64,000 bases of DNA from Natrinema amylolyticum (GCF_020515625.1 NZ_JAIWPJ010000002.1:930001-994000); one strand, 5' to 3'; shown: positions 16,949 to 26,250, counted from the stretch's first letter. A program made the numbers and translations. Notes: generated by a model not told the origin, from the letters alone.

Positions 16949-18127
16949 ATGCACCCTCCGGGAGCCGACACCGTCCTCGTCCGTCACGGGGACCTCAACA
17001 CAAAGAGCAACACGGTCAAGCGGTACATGGAGGACCTCCTCGCGGAGAACGCGGAGGCCCTGCTGGCGGACCGGTCGATTCCCGGCGAGGTCGAGCGCCG
17101 GTGGAACCGCCCGCTGATCCACACGAGCGAGGACGCCGTCGAGGCCGCGACCGACGCCGCGACGGACACCTTCGGCGTCGTTTCCGCGAGCCCCGCCCTG
17201 ACCGTCAGCACGGAGAAAGCGCGCATTCTCGAGGCTGTCGAGGAAACGGCCCGCGAGCACTACGACGGCGGGACCTTCGCGGTCGACGCCCGCCGATCGG
17301 ACAAGAGTCTGCCCTACGACAGCGAGGACCTGGCCCGCGAGGCAGGCACGGCGATCTGGGAGGCCGTCGAGGACGAGTTCGATCCCGAAGTCGACCTCGA
17401 CGAGCCCGACCTCACCTTCGGCGTCGAGGTGCGCGAGGACGTGGCCTTCGTCTATCTCGAGCAGGTCGACGGACCGGGTGGACTCCCGCTCGGCTCGCAG
17501 GAGCCGGTCATCGCGCTTGTCAGCGGCGGGATCGACTCGCCGGTCGCGGCCTACGAGATGATGAAACGCGGCAGCCCGGTCGTCCCGGCCTACGTCGACC
17601 TCGGCGACTACGGCGGGATCGACCACGAGGCCCGCGCGATGGAGACGGTGCGGCTCCTCTCCGAGTACGCGCCGAACTTCGACATGCAGATCTACCGGAT
17701 TCCGGGCGGCGAGACCGTCGATCTCCTCGTCCGAGAGATGGAACAGGGACGCATGCTCTCCCTGCGCCGGTTCTTCTACCGCGCCGCGGAGACCCTGGCC
17801 GAACGCGTCGACGCGAACGGCATCGTCACCGGCGAGGCCGCCGGCCAGAAGTCGAGCCAGACGATCCGAAATCTCGGCGTCACCAGCCGCGCTACGCGAC
17901 TGCCGATCCACCGCCCGCTGCTGACCCGAGACAAACAGTACATCGTCGCCCAGGCCCGCGAGATCGGTACGTTCACCGACTCGACGATGGACGCCGGCTG
18001 CAACCGCGTCACTCCCGACCAGGTCGAGACCAACGCTCGACTGAAACCGTTGCTGCGGGCCGAGCCGGATGACCTGCTCGAGCGCGCCGAAGCGGCCGCG
18101 AAGAACGCGGATCTGGTCGAACCCTGA
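16949..18127 (+). CDS. thiI: tRNA 4-thiouridine synthetase ThiI (without rhodanese domain)
   Basis: Adenylates tRNA U8 for sulfur insertion; in some organisms also feeds thiazole synthesis. Order: N-terminal ferredoxin-like region, THUMP domain (~60-165, ending LTFGVEVREDVAFVYLEQVD), then PP-loop ATPase with SGGIDSPVAAYEMMKRG (~192-208). The conserved cysteine DAGCNRVTPDQ is in the C-terminal part. The rhodanese domain of the E. coli enzyme is absent, usual in archaea, so sulfide or another donor is expected. 392 residues. The repeat element at 18172-18312 lies just downstream. Confidence 0.92.
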   Translation: MHPPGADTVLVRHGDLNTKSNTVKRYMEDLLAENAEALLADRSIPGEVERRWNRPLIHTSEDAVEAATDAATDTFGVVSASPALTVSTEKARILEAVEETAREHYDGGTFAVDARRSDKSLPYDSEDLAREAGTAIWEAVEDEFDPEVDLDEPDLTFGVEVREDVAFVYLEQVDGPGGLPLGSQEPVIALVSGGIDSPVAAYEMMKRGSPVVPAYVDLGDYGGIDHEARAMETVRLLSEYAPNFDMQIYRIPGGETVDLLVREMEQGRMLSLRRFFYRAAETLAERVDANGIVTGEAAGQKSSQTIRNLGVTSRATRLPIHRPLLTRDKQYIVAQAREIGTFTDSTMDAGCNRVTPDQVETNARLKPLLRAEPDDLLERAEAAAKNADLVEP

Positions 18128-18171
18128 ACCGTCCGAACGACATTCGTTTTCTCTCCGCTCGTAGACAGCCC

Positions 18172-18312
18172 GGCGAGCCACCGCTGGGTGGGACTGAAAG
18201 GGGCTGATCCAGTCGACGAAGACGGACGACGTAAGCACTGCAGAGGTGAGCGAAGCGAACCTCGAAGCGCACAGCGAGTCCATCGAGTCGACCGGATCAG
18301 GGGCTTTCATCG
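18172..18312 (+). repeat. Dispersed hairpin repeat, copy A
   Basis: Leading hairpin CCACC-GCTG-GGTGG (18178-18191), then GAAAGGGGCT (18196-18205), arm GATCCAGTCGAC (18206-18217), a ~69-base core with its own hairpin (GAGGT...ACCTC), arm GTCGACCGGATC (18287-18298) and AGGGGCTTTC (18299-18308). GAAAG pairs with CTTTC and CT with AG, leaving an internal loop of GGG opposite GGG. Three other copies occur in the window. Intergenic, between thiI and the next plus-strand gene; the rest of the 294-base gap shows no gene. Confidence 0.8.
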
Positions 18313-18421
18313 GAGTAGTGTCCGCGTGAAGACCAGCATTCTAGCTCGATCGATACCGAGTAGCGGAGTCGGCATCTAGAAGCCGAAACCGACATTAGAC
18401 CGCCGCTCCCACCTCGATATA

Positions 18422-19057
18422 GTGACCCGCGTCTGTCTCATCGGCGAGGCCGGGACCAACCTCCAGTACGAACTCCTCTCCCGCGAAACGGCTCGAGAGG
18501 CGCTGGCGACCTACGATTTGGAGCGTCCCTTCGAGAACTCGCTGGCCGTCCGGACGGTCAGCGTCGGCGCCGCCGTCTCGCTGCTGAACGACCTGAACTG
18601 GTATCTCACTCGGTTCGTCGACGAGGCGCTCGTCCAGGAGCCGAGCATCAGCGACGAGGAGTGGCTCTCGCGGCCGCTGGCCGAGCGGCTCCGAAACGGC
18701 GATATCGAGCCCGCGGAAACGGCCGAGTTCTGCAAGATCTACGGCCTCGAGCGAGTGGACTCGAGTCCCGAGCCGGCCGCTGAAGACGCCGGCGCCGCTG
18801 AGAACGCCGACTCGAGCGAGGCGGACGCCGACGGCGGATCGAAGACGCCCCCCGGCTCCGAGAGCGGGACCGAGAGCGAATCGGATACAGAGACGGACGA
18901 CTCGAGCGGGGCCGGCCGAGCGGGCGTCGCCGAGCCGACGTATCGACTCGTCGAACCGCTGTACGTCCGTCGGACCGGCGGCGATCTTCCCGAGTACGAT
19001 CTCCGGGACGTCGAGGACACCCTCGTCGTCCGGCTGACCGAAGCCGAGTACTCGTGA
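18422..19057 (+). CDS. Conserved haloarchaeal hypothetical protein with acidic Ser/Glu insert
   Basis: 211 residues. The N-terminal ~120 residues are well structured (VCLIGEAGTNLQYELLSRET, LNDLNWYLTRFVDEALVQEP, EEWLSRPLAERLRNGDI). An acidic low-complexity segment (~118-165) follows, then a second ordered piece (PTYRLVEPLYVRRTGGDLPE). Looks like a haloarchaea-specific domain of unknown function, split by a disordered insert. Start GTG at 18422, with an acattag box about 25-30 bases upstream. I do not recognise a function. Confidence 0.65.
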   Translation: MTRVCLIGEAGTNLQYELLSRETAREALATYDLERPFENSLAVRTVSVGAAVSLLNDLNWYLTRFVDEALVQEPSISDEEWLSRPLAERLRNGDIEPAETAEFCKIYGLERVDSSPEPAAEDAGAAENADSSEADADGGSKTPPGSESGTESESDTETDDSSGAGRAGVAEPTYRLVEPLYVRRTGGDLPEYDLRDVEDTLVVRLTEAEYS

Positions 19058-19118
19058 GGCGATTCCCGAGGCCGATCTCGACAGTCGGTCCACTGATTCT
19101 CCCGCCGAGTTGACGGCC

Positions 19119-19841
19119 CTACTCGCCGTCGGACGTCTCGTCCGGGCTACTCGACTGCTCGGCGCTCGCGCTGCCGGATTCGCTCTCGCTCGCCATCGAG
19201 TATTCGTCTCCGTTTCGGTCCACGATGCTCGCCGAGATGTCCGTCAGGGGCTCGCCGTCGAACGTCGCCCGAACGAGGCGTCCGACGGTCGTCTCCCGGG
19301 CGATACAGGCCTCGTCGTCGTCGCTCGTCTCGCGGACCGCCCCCTCGAGAGCGAGCCGGCCGTCCTCGACGGCGATCGATTCGAGCGTCATCTCGTGGCA
19401 GGGATTGGGAGCGCCGGCCTCGAGTCGGACGAAGGTCGACGTCTCGAAATCAGTCTCGTCGACGAGGTCGACGACCGTCTCGGGCAGCGATTCGTGGTCG
19501 TCGAGCCACCGCTCCGCGCGGTCGCGATCGGACAGCACGGTCACCTCCGGCGACGTCGATCGCGTCGAGTACTGGTACGGCCGGGACTGGGAGTCGACTA
19601 ACTCGTTCGACTGATCGTCGCCGTCATTGCCGTCGTCGTCGGGTTCACCGTCGTCAGTACTGCCGTCGTCGGTCTCGCCGTTGCCGCCGTCGTCACCGCT
19701 CGATGGGGCTCCGGGATCGCCGCCGTCGGTCTCGGTATCGTTCGACGGCGCGGCGTCACCGCCGTCGGCGATACAACCGGCGGAGAGCGCGATCGCAGAA
19801 GCGGTTCCACAGAGCAGGGCGCGTCTCGAGGGGCGTGTCAT
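19119..19841 (-). CDS. Tat-exported lipoprotein, unknown function
   Basis: 240 residues. Signal: twin arginine in PSRRALL, hydrophobic stretch, lipobox LSAGC (Cys 23). A long Asp/Gly/Asn/Thr-rich linker (~residues 27-78) leads to a globular domain (VTVLSDRDRAERWLDDHESL, FETSTFVRLEAGAPNPCHEM, RLALEGAVRETSDDDEACIA) with a conserved-looking Cys pair that could be a disulfide on the cell surface. Tail acidic and Ser-rich. Convergent with the preceding gene. No enzyme motif seen. Confidence 0.7.
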   Translation of the reverse strand: MTRPSRRALLCGTASAIALSAGCIADGGDAAPSNDTETDGGDPGAPSSGDDGGNGETDDGSTDDGEPDDDGNDGDDQSNELVDSQSRPYQYSTRSTSPEVTVLSDRDRAERWLDDHESLPETVVDLVDETDFETSTFVRLEAGAPNPCHEMTLESIAVEDGRLALEGAVRETSDDDEACIARETTVGRLVRATFDGEPLTDISASIVDRNGDEYSMASESESGSASAEQSSSPDETSDGE

Positions 19842-20050
19842 CGTACCCGAACGTACGCGAGGGGTACTAAAGGTGATTCGGCTAGCTGAAAGAGCTCTTT
19901 TTGTGCCGCCGATCGCGGTTCGACCGGTCGGCCGGCGGTCGGAAGCGCCGCCACCGGCTCGAGTAGACGGAGCGCCATCGGCAGATCGAGTAGACCGAGC
20001 ACCGCAAGCGGATCGAGCGCCCGCGGCCGGACCGAATCGGACCGCGCGTG

Positions 20051-21034
20051 TCAGTCGAAGAGGCCGGTCGAGAGATACCGTTCGCCGCTGTCCCAGAAGA
20101 CGGTGACGACGAGCGGGCAGTCGTCGGCCGCCTGTCCGCCGTCCGTCTCGGGCGAGGCCGGCCGCTGTCCCTCGTCGAACGCCGTCGGCACCTCCGGACA
20201 CTCGAGGTCCGGCTCGGCGATCTCCCGTGCGACGCGCTGGGAGACGAGACTCGTCGCACCGCTTGACTGCCCCACGAGGACGCCTTCCTCGCGAGCGAGG
20301 CGGCGACACTCCTCCTCGGCGTCCTCGAGTTTCACGGTCTCGACCCGGTCTAACAGATCGAGGTCGAGGTTGTCGCTGATGAAACCGGGACCCATTCCCT
20401 GGAACTCGTCTTTCCCGGCTTCGCCGGTCGAGAGGACGGCGTTTCGAGCCGGTTCGACCGCGACGATTTCGACGTCGGGAAACTCCTCGCGGAGCCGGCG
20501 GCCGATGCCCGAGATGGTGCCCCCGGTCCCGACGCCGGCGACGAAGGCGTCGACCTCGCGGTCGCCGACCTGCTCAACGATCTCCTCGCCGGTCGTCCGG
20601 TAGTGGGCCTCGGGGTTCGCGGGGTTCTCGAACTGCCCGAGCTGGATCGCGCCCTCCTCCTCGAGTTCCTCGGCGCGAGCGCGGGCGTCGGCCATTTCGC
20701 CCTCGACGAGTTCGAGGTCGGCCCCGTAGGCCGACATGATCTGCTGGCGTTCCTTCGACTTGTCCGCCGGCATGACGATCGTCAGGTCGTAGTCGCGGGC
20801 GGCCGCGACGAGCGCGAGGCCGATGCCGGTGTTACCGCTGGTGGGTTCGACGAGCCAGTCGCCGGGCTCGATCAGCCCGTCGCGTTCGGCGGCCCGAACC
20901 ATCTCGCGGGCCGGCCGGTCCTTGGCCGATCCGCCGGGGTTGAACGATTCGATCTTGGCCGCGACCGTCGCGCCCTCCGGCGAGTCGACCTGGACCAGCG
21001 GCGAGCCGATCGTGTCCAGGATGCTCCCTTTCAT
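20051..21034 (-). CDS. cysK: Cysteine synthase (O-acetylserine sulfhydrylase family)
   Basis: PLP enzyme making cysteine from an activated serine and sulfide. The PLP lysine is in NPGGSAKDRPA, the substrate loop is EPTSGNTGIGLALVAAA, and the phosphate-binding glycine loop is GVGTGGTISGIGR. GQSSGATSL near the C-terminus is also typical. An acidic insertion (about residues 290-312) interrupts the C-terminal region. 327 residues. Start at 21034 (MKGSILDTIGSPLVQ) fits the family; the open frame upstream only reads through repeat copy B. The 209-base gap downstream, before the lipoprotein gene, has decayed ~27-base direct repeats (GAGTAGAC...GAGC) but no gene. Confidence 0.9.
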   Translation of the reverse strand: MKGSILDTIGSPLVQVDSPEGATVAAKIESFNPGGSAKDRPAREMVRAAERDGLIEPGDWLVEPTSGNTGIGLALVAAARDYDLTIVMPADKSKERQQIMSAYGADLELVEGEMADARARAEELEEEGAIQLGQFENPANPEAHYRTTGEEIVEQVGDREVDAFVAGVGTGGTISGIGRRLREEFPDVEIVAVEPARNAVLSTGEAGKDEFQGMGPGFISDNLDLDLLDRVETVKLEDAEEECRRLAREEGVLVGQSSGATSLVSQRVAREIAEPDLECPEVPTAFDEGQRPASPETDGGQAADDCPLVVTVFWDSGERYLSTGLFD

Positions 21035-21127
21035 TGGCCTGCAATAGGTATTCGAGACGTAAACCCGTGCTGGACCTCGGCAGGACGTGCCGGCTAGTAT
21101 TCTAGACCGAGTCACGTACCGCGACCA

Positions 21128-21262
21128 CCTCGAAAGCCCCCGACCGGCTCGAGTCGCCTGACGACGTGCGCTCCTCGGCTCGCTTCGCTCGCCTCCGGTG
21201 CTACGGCCGTCACGCTCCCCGACCCGGTCGGCCCCTTTCAGTCCCGCCCAGCGGTGGTTGGC
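21128..21262 (-). repeat. Dispersed hairpin repeat, copy B
   Basis: Read on the minus strand: CCACCGCTGGGCGG, GACTGAAAGGGGCC, arm beginning GACCGGGTCG, core including GAGGCGAGCGAAGCGAGCC, arm CGAGCCGGTC, then GGGGGCTTTC. The pair CT/AG of the other copies is changed to CC/GG here, a compensatory change, while GGG/GGG stays. It lies between the divergent cysK and thioredoxin genes (319-base gap, no other content seen). Confidence 0.78.
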
Positions 21263-21353
21263 CAATCAGGTACGAGAAACGGAGGACGCCACTCGAGTGA
21301 AGGGGCCCGTCGGAAACACCGCCGTTAAGCCCACCGACCGACAAGTCGTGTGT

Positions 21354-21734
21354 ATGAGTCTCGAGACCATGCGGCCGAACCCGACGTGGGACGCGGCGTC
21401 CTACGAGGAGGCGGTCGAGACGCTGGAAGCGCACAACGACGAGCTGGTGTACAAGATCTGGGGCGGCGACTGGTGTAAGGACTGTCGCGCCCTGCTGCCC
21501 GACTTCGGCGCGGCGCTCGAGGCCGCGGAGGTCCCCGACGACCGCATCGAGGAAGTCAACGTCGATCAGGACAAGCAGGGGCCGGGCGTCGAGGAGTACG
21601 GCATCGAGTACATCCCGACGATCGTGGTCGAGAACGACGCGGGCGAGGAAGTCGTCCGGTTCGTCGAGGAAGAGGACGTGCCGCCGGCGGTCTGGCTGGC
21701 CAACGAGATCGAAACCGCACTCGAGTCAGCGTAG
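21354..21734 (+). CDS. Thioredoxin-family protein (WCKDC)
   Basis: 126-residue cytoplasmic thioredoxin fold. Active-site motif WCKDC (in IWGGDWCKDCRALLPDFG) differs from WCGPC; cis-proline region is EYIPTIVV. The acidic surface fits a halophile. Could serve as a thiol reductase for a specific partner; the atypical CxxC suggests a redox potential different from the main thioredoxin. A gttaag box about 30 bases before the ATG at 21354 indicates a leaderless transcript. Divergent from cysK. Confidence 0.82.
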   Translation: MSLETMRPNPTWDAASYEEAVETLEAHNDELVYKIWGGDWCKDCRALLPDFGAALEAAEVPDDRIEEVNVDQDKQGPGVEEYGIEYIPTIVVENDAGEEVVRFVEEEDVPPAVWLANEIETALESA

Positions 21735-21788
21735 TTTCAGTTCGATCGGACTGACCGACGAAGACGGCCAGCAGGCAACCCGAGGCGT

Positions 21789-23354
21789 TCAGATCGGGTT
21801 GATCGGCCGTTTCTTCGGCGGCCAGTCGTCCTCGTGCGGTTCGTCCGCTCGAGCGAACGCGCGCAGGACCCGGTCGCGGGTGTCTTCGGGCTGGACGACG
21901 CCGTCGGTTCCGACGCGGGAGGCCGCTCGGACGGCGTCGGTTCTGTCCTTGAACTTCTCGATTAGTTCCGAACGTCGGGCCTCGGGGTCGTCTGCGGACT
22001 CGATCTCTCGGCGGTACGCGATGTCCACGGCTCCCTCGATGCCCATGGCGGCGACTTCGGCCGTGGGCCACAGCACCGTTAGCTCCGAGTCGATCGAGCG
22101 ACCGCCGCCCATCGCCACGTAGCCGAAGCCGTAGCCGCGTCTGAGGACGACGTTAGCGATCGGGACCGTCGCACGCGCGAGTTCGAACGGGAGCTTCGCG
22201 GAGTGGCGAGCGATCCCCTCGCGCTCCGAGTCCGGGCCGGGAAGGATTCCGGGTACGTCGGCAAGCGTGAGGACCGGGAGCCCGTAGGCGTCGCAGATCG
22301 CCGCGAAATGGGCCGCCTTCTCCGATGCGCCGGTATCGATGGTTCCGGCTTTGATCCGGGGGTTGTTGGCGATGACGCCGATCGGCTCCCCCTCGAGGCG
22401 AGCGAAGGCAGTGACGATGTTTCGCGCGTAGGTCGGCTTCAGTTCGAACACCGAGTCCCGGTCGACGATCCCCTCGACGATCGCGTCGATGTCGTACCCC
22501 TTGCGCGGGCTCGAGGGGATGATCTCTCGCAACCGCTCGCCGTCGACGGCCGGCGGTCGCGGGTCGGCCGTCGGTGGCTCCCGGCGAGCGTTTCGCGGCA
22601 GGTACGAGAGGAACGTCCGGATCGCGTCGAGGCAGGCCTCGTCGTCCTCGCAGGCGAGGTCGGCCATCCCGGTCTCGGTCGTCTGAAACCGCGCGCTACC
22701 GAGTTCCTCCTTGGTGCCGTCGACGCCGAGCGCGGCTTCGACCAGCGACGGTCCGGCGACCCCCATCGTTCCCGTTCCCTCGACGATCGGTACGAAGTCC
22801 GACAGCGCCGCGAAGTTTGTCGGCGCAGCGAAAGCCGGCCCCATCATCGCCGAGACGACGGGAACCCAGCCGGAGAGAGCGGTCTGGAGCTTCGAGAAGC
22901 CGTTGTCGCCCCGGGCGAACGGCGCGGCGTCGAGTCCCTCCTGGATGCGGTGGCCGCCGCCGTCGTGGAGCATGAGCAGCGGCAGTCCGCGGTCGAGGGC
23001 GCGCTCGGCGACCCGCGACATCTTTCGGCCACCGGCGTGGCCGATCGAACCGCCTTTGACCGTGAAGTCGGTGGCGATTAGCGCGACCGAGCGGCCGTCG
23101 ATCTCTCCGTAACCCGTGACGACGCCGTCAGCGGGGGCGTCCTCGCGCACCCAGTCGGTCGTCTCGGGCGTCGTCGGCATCGGCGACGCGAGGCGGCCGA
23201 TCTCCTCGAACGTCCCCTCGTCGAGCAGGTAATCGACGCGCTCTCTGGCGGTTAGCTTACCGAGGTCGCGCTGGCGCGCGGCGGCCTCCTCGCGCGCCTC
23301 GTCGGAGAGCGATCGCTTCGCGTCGGCGACTTCCTCGAACGGATCGTCGCTCAT
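21789..23354 (-). CDS. Acyl-CoA carboxylase carboxyltransferase (PccB/AccD-like) subunit
   Basis: Biotin-dependent carboxyltransferase fold, 521 residues. N-half: KLTARERVDYLLDEGTFEEI, GYGEIDGRSVALIATDFTVK, GGSIGHAGGRKMSRVAERAL. C-half: GVIANNPRIKAGTIDTGASE, ADVPGILPGPDSEREGIARH and AMGGGRSIDSELTVLWPTAEVA. These match the propionyl-/acetyl-/methylcrotonyl-CoA family; the substrate-deciding residues cannot be judged. No biotin carboxylase or BCCP is nearby, so it must use a partner encoded elsewhere. ATG 23354 preferred over GTG 23363 because GGAGG lies ~10 bases before it. The ATG overlaps the stop of the upstream small ORF (ATGA). Confidence 0.83.
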   Translation of the reverse strand: MSDDPFEEVADAKRSLSDEAREEAAARQRDLGKLTARERVDYLLDEGTFEEIGRLASPMPTTPETTDWVREDAPADGVVTGYGEIDGRSVALIATDFTVKGGSIGHAGGRKMSRVAERALDRGLPLLMLHDGGGHRIQEGLDAAPFARGDNGFSKLQTALSGWVPVVSAMMGPAFAAPTNFAALSDFVPIVEGTGTMGVAGPSLVEAALGVDGTKEELGSARFQTTETGMADLACEDDEACLDAIRTFLSYLPRNARREPPTADPRPPAVDGERLREIIPSSPRKGYDIDAIVEGIVDRDSVFELKPTYARNIVTAFARLEGEPIGVIANNPRIKAGTIDTGASEKAAHFAAICDAYGLPVLTLADVPGILPGPDSEREGIARHSAKLPFELARATVPIANVVLRRGYGFGYVAMGGGRSIDSELTVLWPTAEVAAMGIEGAVDIAYRREIESADDPEARRSELIEKFKDRTDAVRAASRVGTDGVVQPEDTRDRVLRAFARADEPHEDDWPPKKRPINPI

Positions 23355-23521
23355 TCGAGACACGCCTCCCGGAGTTCGAACGTCCGCATCTCGTTCGTTC
23401 CCGTCTGTAATCCGTCTCTACTGCGCATCTCGTCGGCTTGTCCGAAGCCGGGGAGTCGAATCGGGAAGTGATTGTCCGTCGCGCTCTCCTCGATCGGCCG
23501 ATCGTCGAACGTGGTTGCCAT
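23351..23521 (-). CDS. Small ORF (56 residues) translationally coupled to the carboxyltransferase
   Basis: Encodes MATTFDDRPIEESATDNHFP, then IRLPGFGQADEMRSRDGLQT and GTNEMRTFELREACLE, ending in TGA that overlaps the carboxyltransferase ATG. No stop interrupts the frame and the Shine-Dalgarno of the next gene lies inside it. It is not similar to the short epsilon/PccX-type subunits, whose typical VRGEPT...EELAAL motif is missing. Could be a small subunit or a leader ORF controlling the downstream gene. The 199 bases beyond it, up to 23720, show no gene. Confidence 0.45.
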   Translation of the reverse strand: MATTFDDRPIEESATDNHFPIRLPGFGQADEMRSRDGLQTGTNEMRTFELREACLE

Positions 23522-23720
23522 TGTCTCTCTCGGATTTGGCTAACTACGTACAAGAATCTCCGACATGCGGTAACATTGTTCTCGAACGGCGGGACGAGCG
23601 CTAACAATAGACGTGGCGCGTCGAGAACGCGTGAGACCGCCCCATTACGTGGCAGCTCGAACGTTCCGTCTCGAGACGAACGCCGGCGGCTCCGCGGACC
23701 GGGGTAGTTCTGCGGCAGGT

Positions 23721-25901
23721 TCAGAACGGCGCGTCCGACTCCCCTTCCGTGTTCTCGCCCGAATCGCCGAGCCACTCGAGCGCCTCCTCGACGACGTGCG
23801 TCGGCGGCGAGCACGTCCGGTCGCGGCAGACGTACAGCGTCGGTTCGCCGTCGCGCGCCTCGCGGCCCGCCCAGATCGGGGGCGCATCTTCGAGCCCGAG
23901 CGTCTCGAGCCACGCCTCGAGTCCCGCCTCGGTCGGCGGCCGTCGCGCGAAGAGTCGGTCCGGGAAGTACCGCGACGCGAACGCGTCGCGCCACGCTTCG
24001 GGGAGTTCCTCGGCGGCGATCGTCACCTCGAGCGCGCCCGCCTTGAGCCGGTCGGCGGCGAGACAGAGCGTCGCGTGCTCGAGCGCGTTCGCCTCGAGCG
24101 TGTCGGCGTGGGTCTCGAGGACGGTGGCGGCAATCTCCTCGAAGTCCTCGTCGGCGAACTCGTCGAGCGCGAGCAGGGCCTCGACCGCGACGCCGGTCGC
24201 GGAGGGGGTCGACTGGTCGCCCAGTTCCTGCGGTCGCGTGACCAGCGACTCGCCGCTCTCGGGCGTGAAGTAGAGGGTGCCCTGATCGGCGTCCCAGAAC
24301 TCGACCTCGATGACGCGGGCCAGTTCGAGCGCGAACTCGAGGTGGTCGACCTCGCCGGTGGCCTGATAGCAGTCCAGTGCGCCCCGCGCGAGGAAGGCGT
24401 AGTCCTCGAGATAGCCGTCGACCTTGACGTTTCCATCTTTGTAGCGCCGCGAGAGTCGCTGCTCGTCCTCGTCCCAGAGCCGATCGCGGACGAACTCGAG
24501 GGCGTCGACGGCGGTGTCGGCGTAGTCGTCCTCGCCGAGCGCCAACGCCGCTTCGGCGTAGGTCGAGATCATCAGCCCGTTCCAGCCCGCGAGGACTTTC
24601 TCGTCGCGGTTCGGTCGCGGTCGCTCCTCGCGGGCCTCGAACAGCCGCTGGCGGGCCGACTCGAGGCGCTTCAGGATTTCGTGCTCCGCGAGATCGAACT
24701 GGCCGGCGAGCTCCGACACCCTGGCCACGCGATTCGGCTGGTTCCGCCCCTCGAAGTTGCCCGACTCCGTGATGTCGTAACGCGCACAGAAGAGGGCGGC
24801 GTCGGTCTCGTCCTCGAGTACGTCGTGCACTTCGTCGGGCGTCCAGACGTAGAACGCGCCCTCCTCGCGCTCGCCGGTCTCGGGGGACTCGCTCTGGGCG
24901 TCGAGGGTGCTGAAGAAGCCGCCCTCGTCGTGGGTCAGTTCCCGATCGACGAACGTCAGCGTGTCCGCGACGATCTCGGCGTAGCGATCCTCGCCAGTGA
25001 GCTGGTAGCCCGAGAGAAACGCCCGCGGAATCTCGGCGTTGTCGTACAGCATCTTCTCGAAGTGGGGGACCGTCCAGTCCCGATCGACGCAGTAGCGGTG
25101 GAAGCCGCCGCCGACGTGGTCGTAGAGCCCGCCCGCAGCCATCGCGTCGAGGGCCTCTACGAAGACCTCGCGGTACTCCTCCCGACCGGTTCGGTCGTAC
25201 GCCCGGGCGAGCACGCGCAGCCGTGACGGCTGGGGGAACTTCGGCCCACCGGAGCCGAAGCCGCCGAACTGGCGGTCAGCGCTCCGGAGCGTCGCGTCCG
25301 CTGCCGTCTCGAGCACGTCGCTCGAGGGGGGCTCCGCGGCTCCGCCGGCGTCGACCCCCGCGGAGTCCGGCGTCTCCTCGAGTCGGTCCTTTGCGGCGTC
25401 GGTCCACTGCTGGGCACGATGTTCCATCTCCTCGCGGTCGTCCTCGCTCTCCCAGGAGTCGCTGATGCGCTCGCAGAGATCGAGAAAGCCGGGCTGGCCC
25501 TGCTGTCCCTCTTTGGGGAAGTAGGTCCCGACGAAGAAGGGCTTCCCCTCGGGAGTGAGCCACGCCGAGAGCGGCCAGCCGCCCCGTCCGGTCACGAGCT
25601 GGCAGACGGTCATATAGATGCTGTCGACGTCCGGTCGCTCCTCGCGGTCGACCTTGATCGGGACGAAGTTCTGATTGAGTACCTCGGCGACCGCCTCGTC
25701 CTCGAAGCTCTCGTCTTCCATGACGTGACACCAGTGACACGCCGAGTAGCCGATCGAGAGGAAGATCGGGACGTCGCGTTCCCTCGCGGCCTCGAGGGCC
25801 TGCTCGTCCCAGGGCTGCCAGTTGACGGGGTTGTCCGCGTGCTGGCGCAGATACGGGCTCTCCTCGTCCTCGAGCCGATTGCGCTCGGTCGGGTCGGTCA
25901 T
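23721..25901 (-). CDS. Thioredoxin-domain protein of the YyaL/spermatogenesis-associated 20 family
   Basis: 726 residues. N-terminal DUF255/thioredoxin-like domain with SIGYSACHWCHVMEDESFED (CHWC), preceded by the family hallmark SPYLRQHADNPVNW. Then an (alpha/alpha)6-barrel region like N-acylglucosamine 2-epimerase (GGGFHRYCVDRDWTVPHFEK, LYDNAEIPRAFLSGYQL, KVLAGWNGLMISTYAEAALA). Widely conserved but biochemically undefined; the CHWC suggests redox or a thiol-dependent hydrolase role. ATG 25901 starts MTDPTERNRLEDEESPYL, matching the family. The 349-base gap downstream of its start (25902-26250) has no gene, only a GC-rich perfect hairpin (CGCGGCGC/GCGCCGCG at 26079-26097). Confidence 0.85.
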   Translation of the reverse strand: MTDPTERNRLEDEESPYLRQHADNPVNWQPWDEQALEAARERDVPIFLSIGYSACHWCHVMEDESFEDEAVAEVLNQNFVPIKVDREERPDVDSIYMTVCQLVTGRGGWPLSAWLTPEGKPFFVGTYFPKEGQQGQPGFLDLCERISDSWESEDDREEMEHRAQQWTDAAKDRLEETPDSAGVDAGGAAEPPSSDVLETAADATLRSADRQFGGFGSGGPKFPQPSRLRVLARAYDRTGREEYREVFVEALDAMAAGGLYDHVGGGFHRYCVDRDWTVPHFEKMLYDNAEIPRAFLSGYQLTGEDRYAEIVADTLTFVDRELTHDEGGFFSTLDAQSESPETGEREEGAFYVWTPDEVHDVLEDETDAALFCARYDITESGNFEGRNQPNRVARVSELAGQFDLAEHEILKRLESARQRLFEAREERPRPNRDEKVLAGWNGLMISTYAEAALALGEDDYADTAVDALEFVRDRLWDEDEQRLSRRYKDGNVKVDGYLEDYAFLARGALDCYQATGEVDHLEFALELARVIEVEFWDADQGTLYFTPESGESLVTRPQELGDQSTPSATGVAVEALLALDEFADEDFEEIAATVLETHADTLEANALEHATLCLAADRLKAGALEVTIAAEELPEAWRDAFASRYFPDRLFARRPPTEAGLEAWLETLGLEDAPPIWAGREARDGEPTLYVCRDRTCSPPTHVVEEALEWLGDSGENTEGESDAPF

Positions 25902-26250
25902 GTCTTCGCATACGTGAGGACGTTGTAAAAGGTCGGCGTACGACGGACAGAGACGGGTTCGTTCGCTGCATTCCGGCTGCCCAACAGCAGGCGACGCTAC
26001 CGTGGCAACTAGGGACTCCTCGTCCTCCCCAACCGATTCGCTCGCTCCGAGGCTCACGGCTCGCGCCGTTCGCTTCACCGCGGCGCGTCGCGCCGCGCTC
26101 CGCTCGCTCATCCCTCGCGCATAGTCGAGCCACGGTTCGCTGTTGCTCACCGCGGCTCAGCGCGCGCCACCGCGAGTGGTCTGTTTGGCCGCCGAAATAC
26201 CGGAATAGAACGAGAACACCGGAGAAAGAAACTACTTCGAGTCCGCTACC

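Noticed and set aside
23351-23521. Small ORF as a PccX/AccE-type subunit of the carboxylase
   Set aside because: The VRGEPT...EELAAL-type signature of those subunits is missing; only the position is suggestive.
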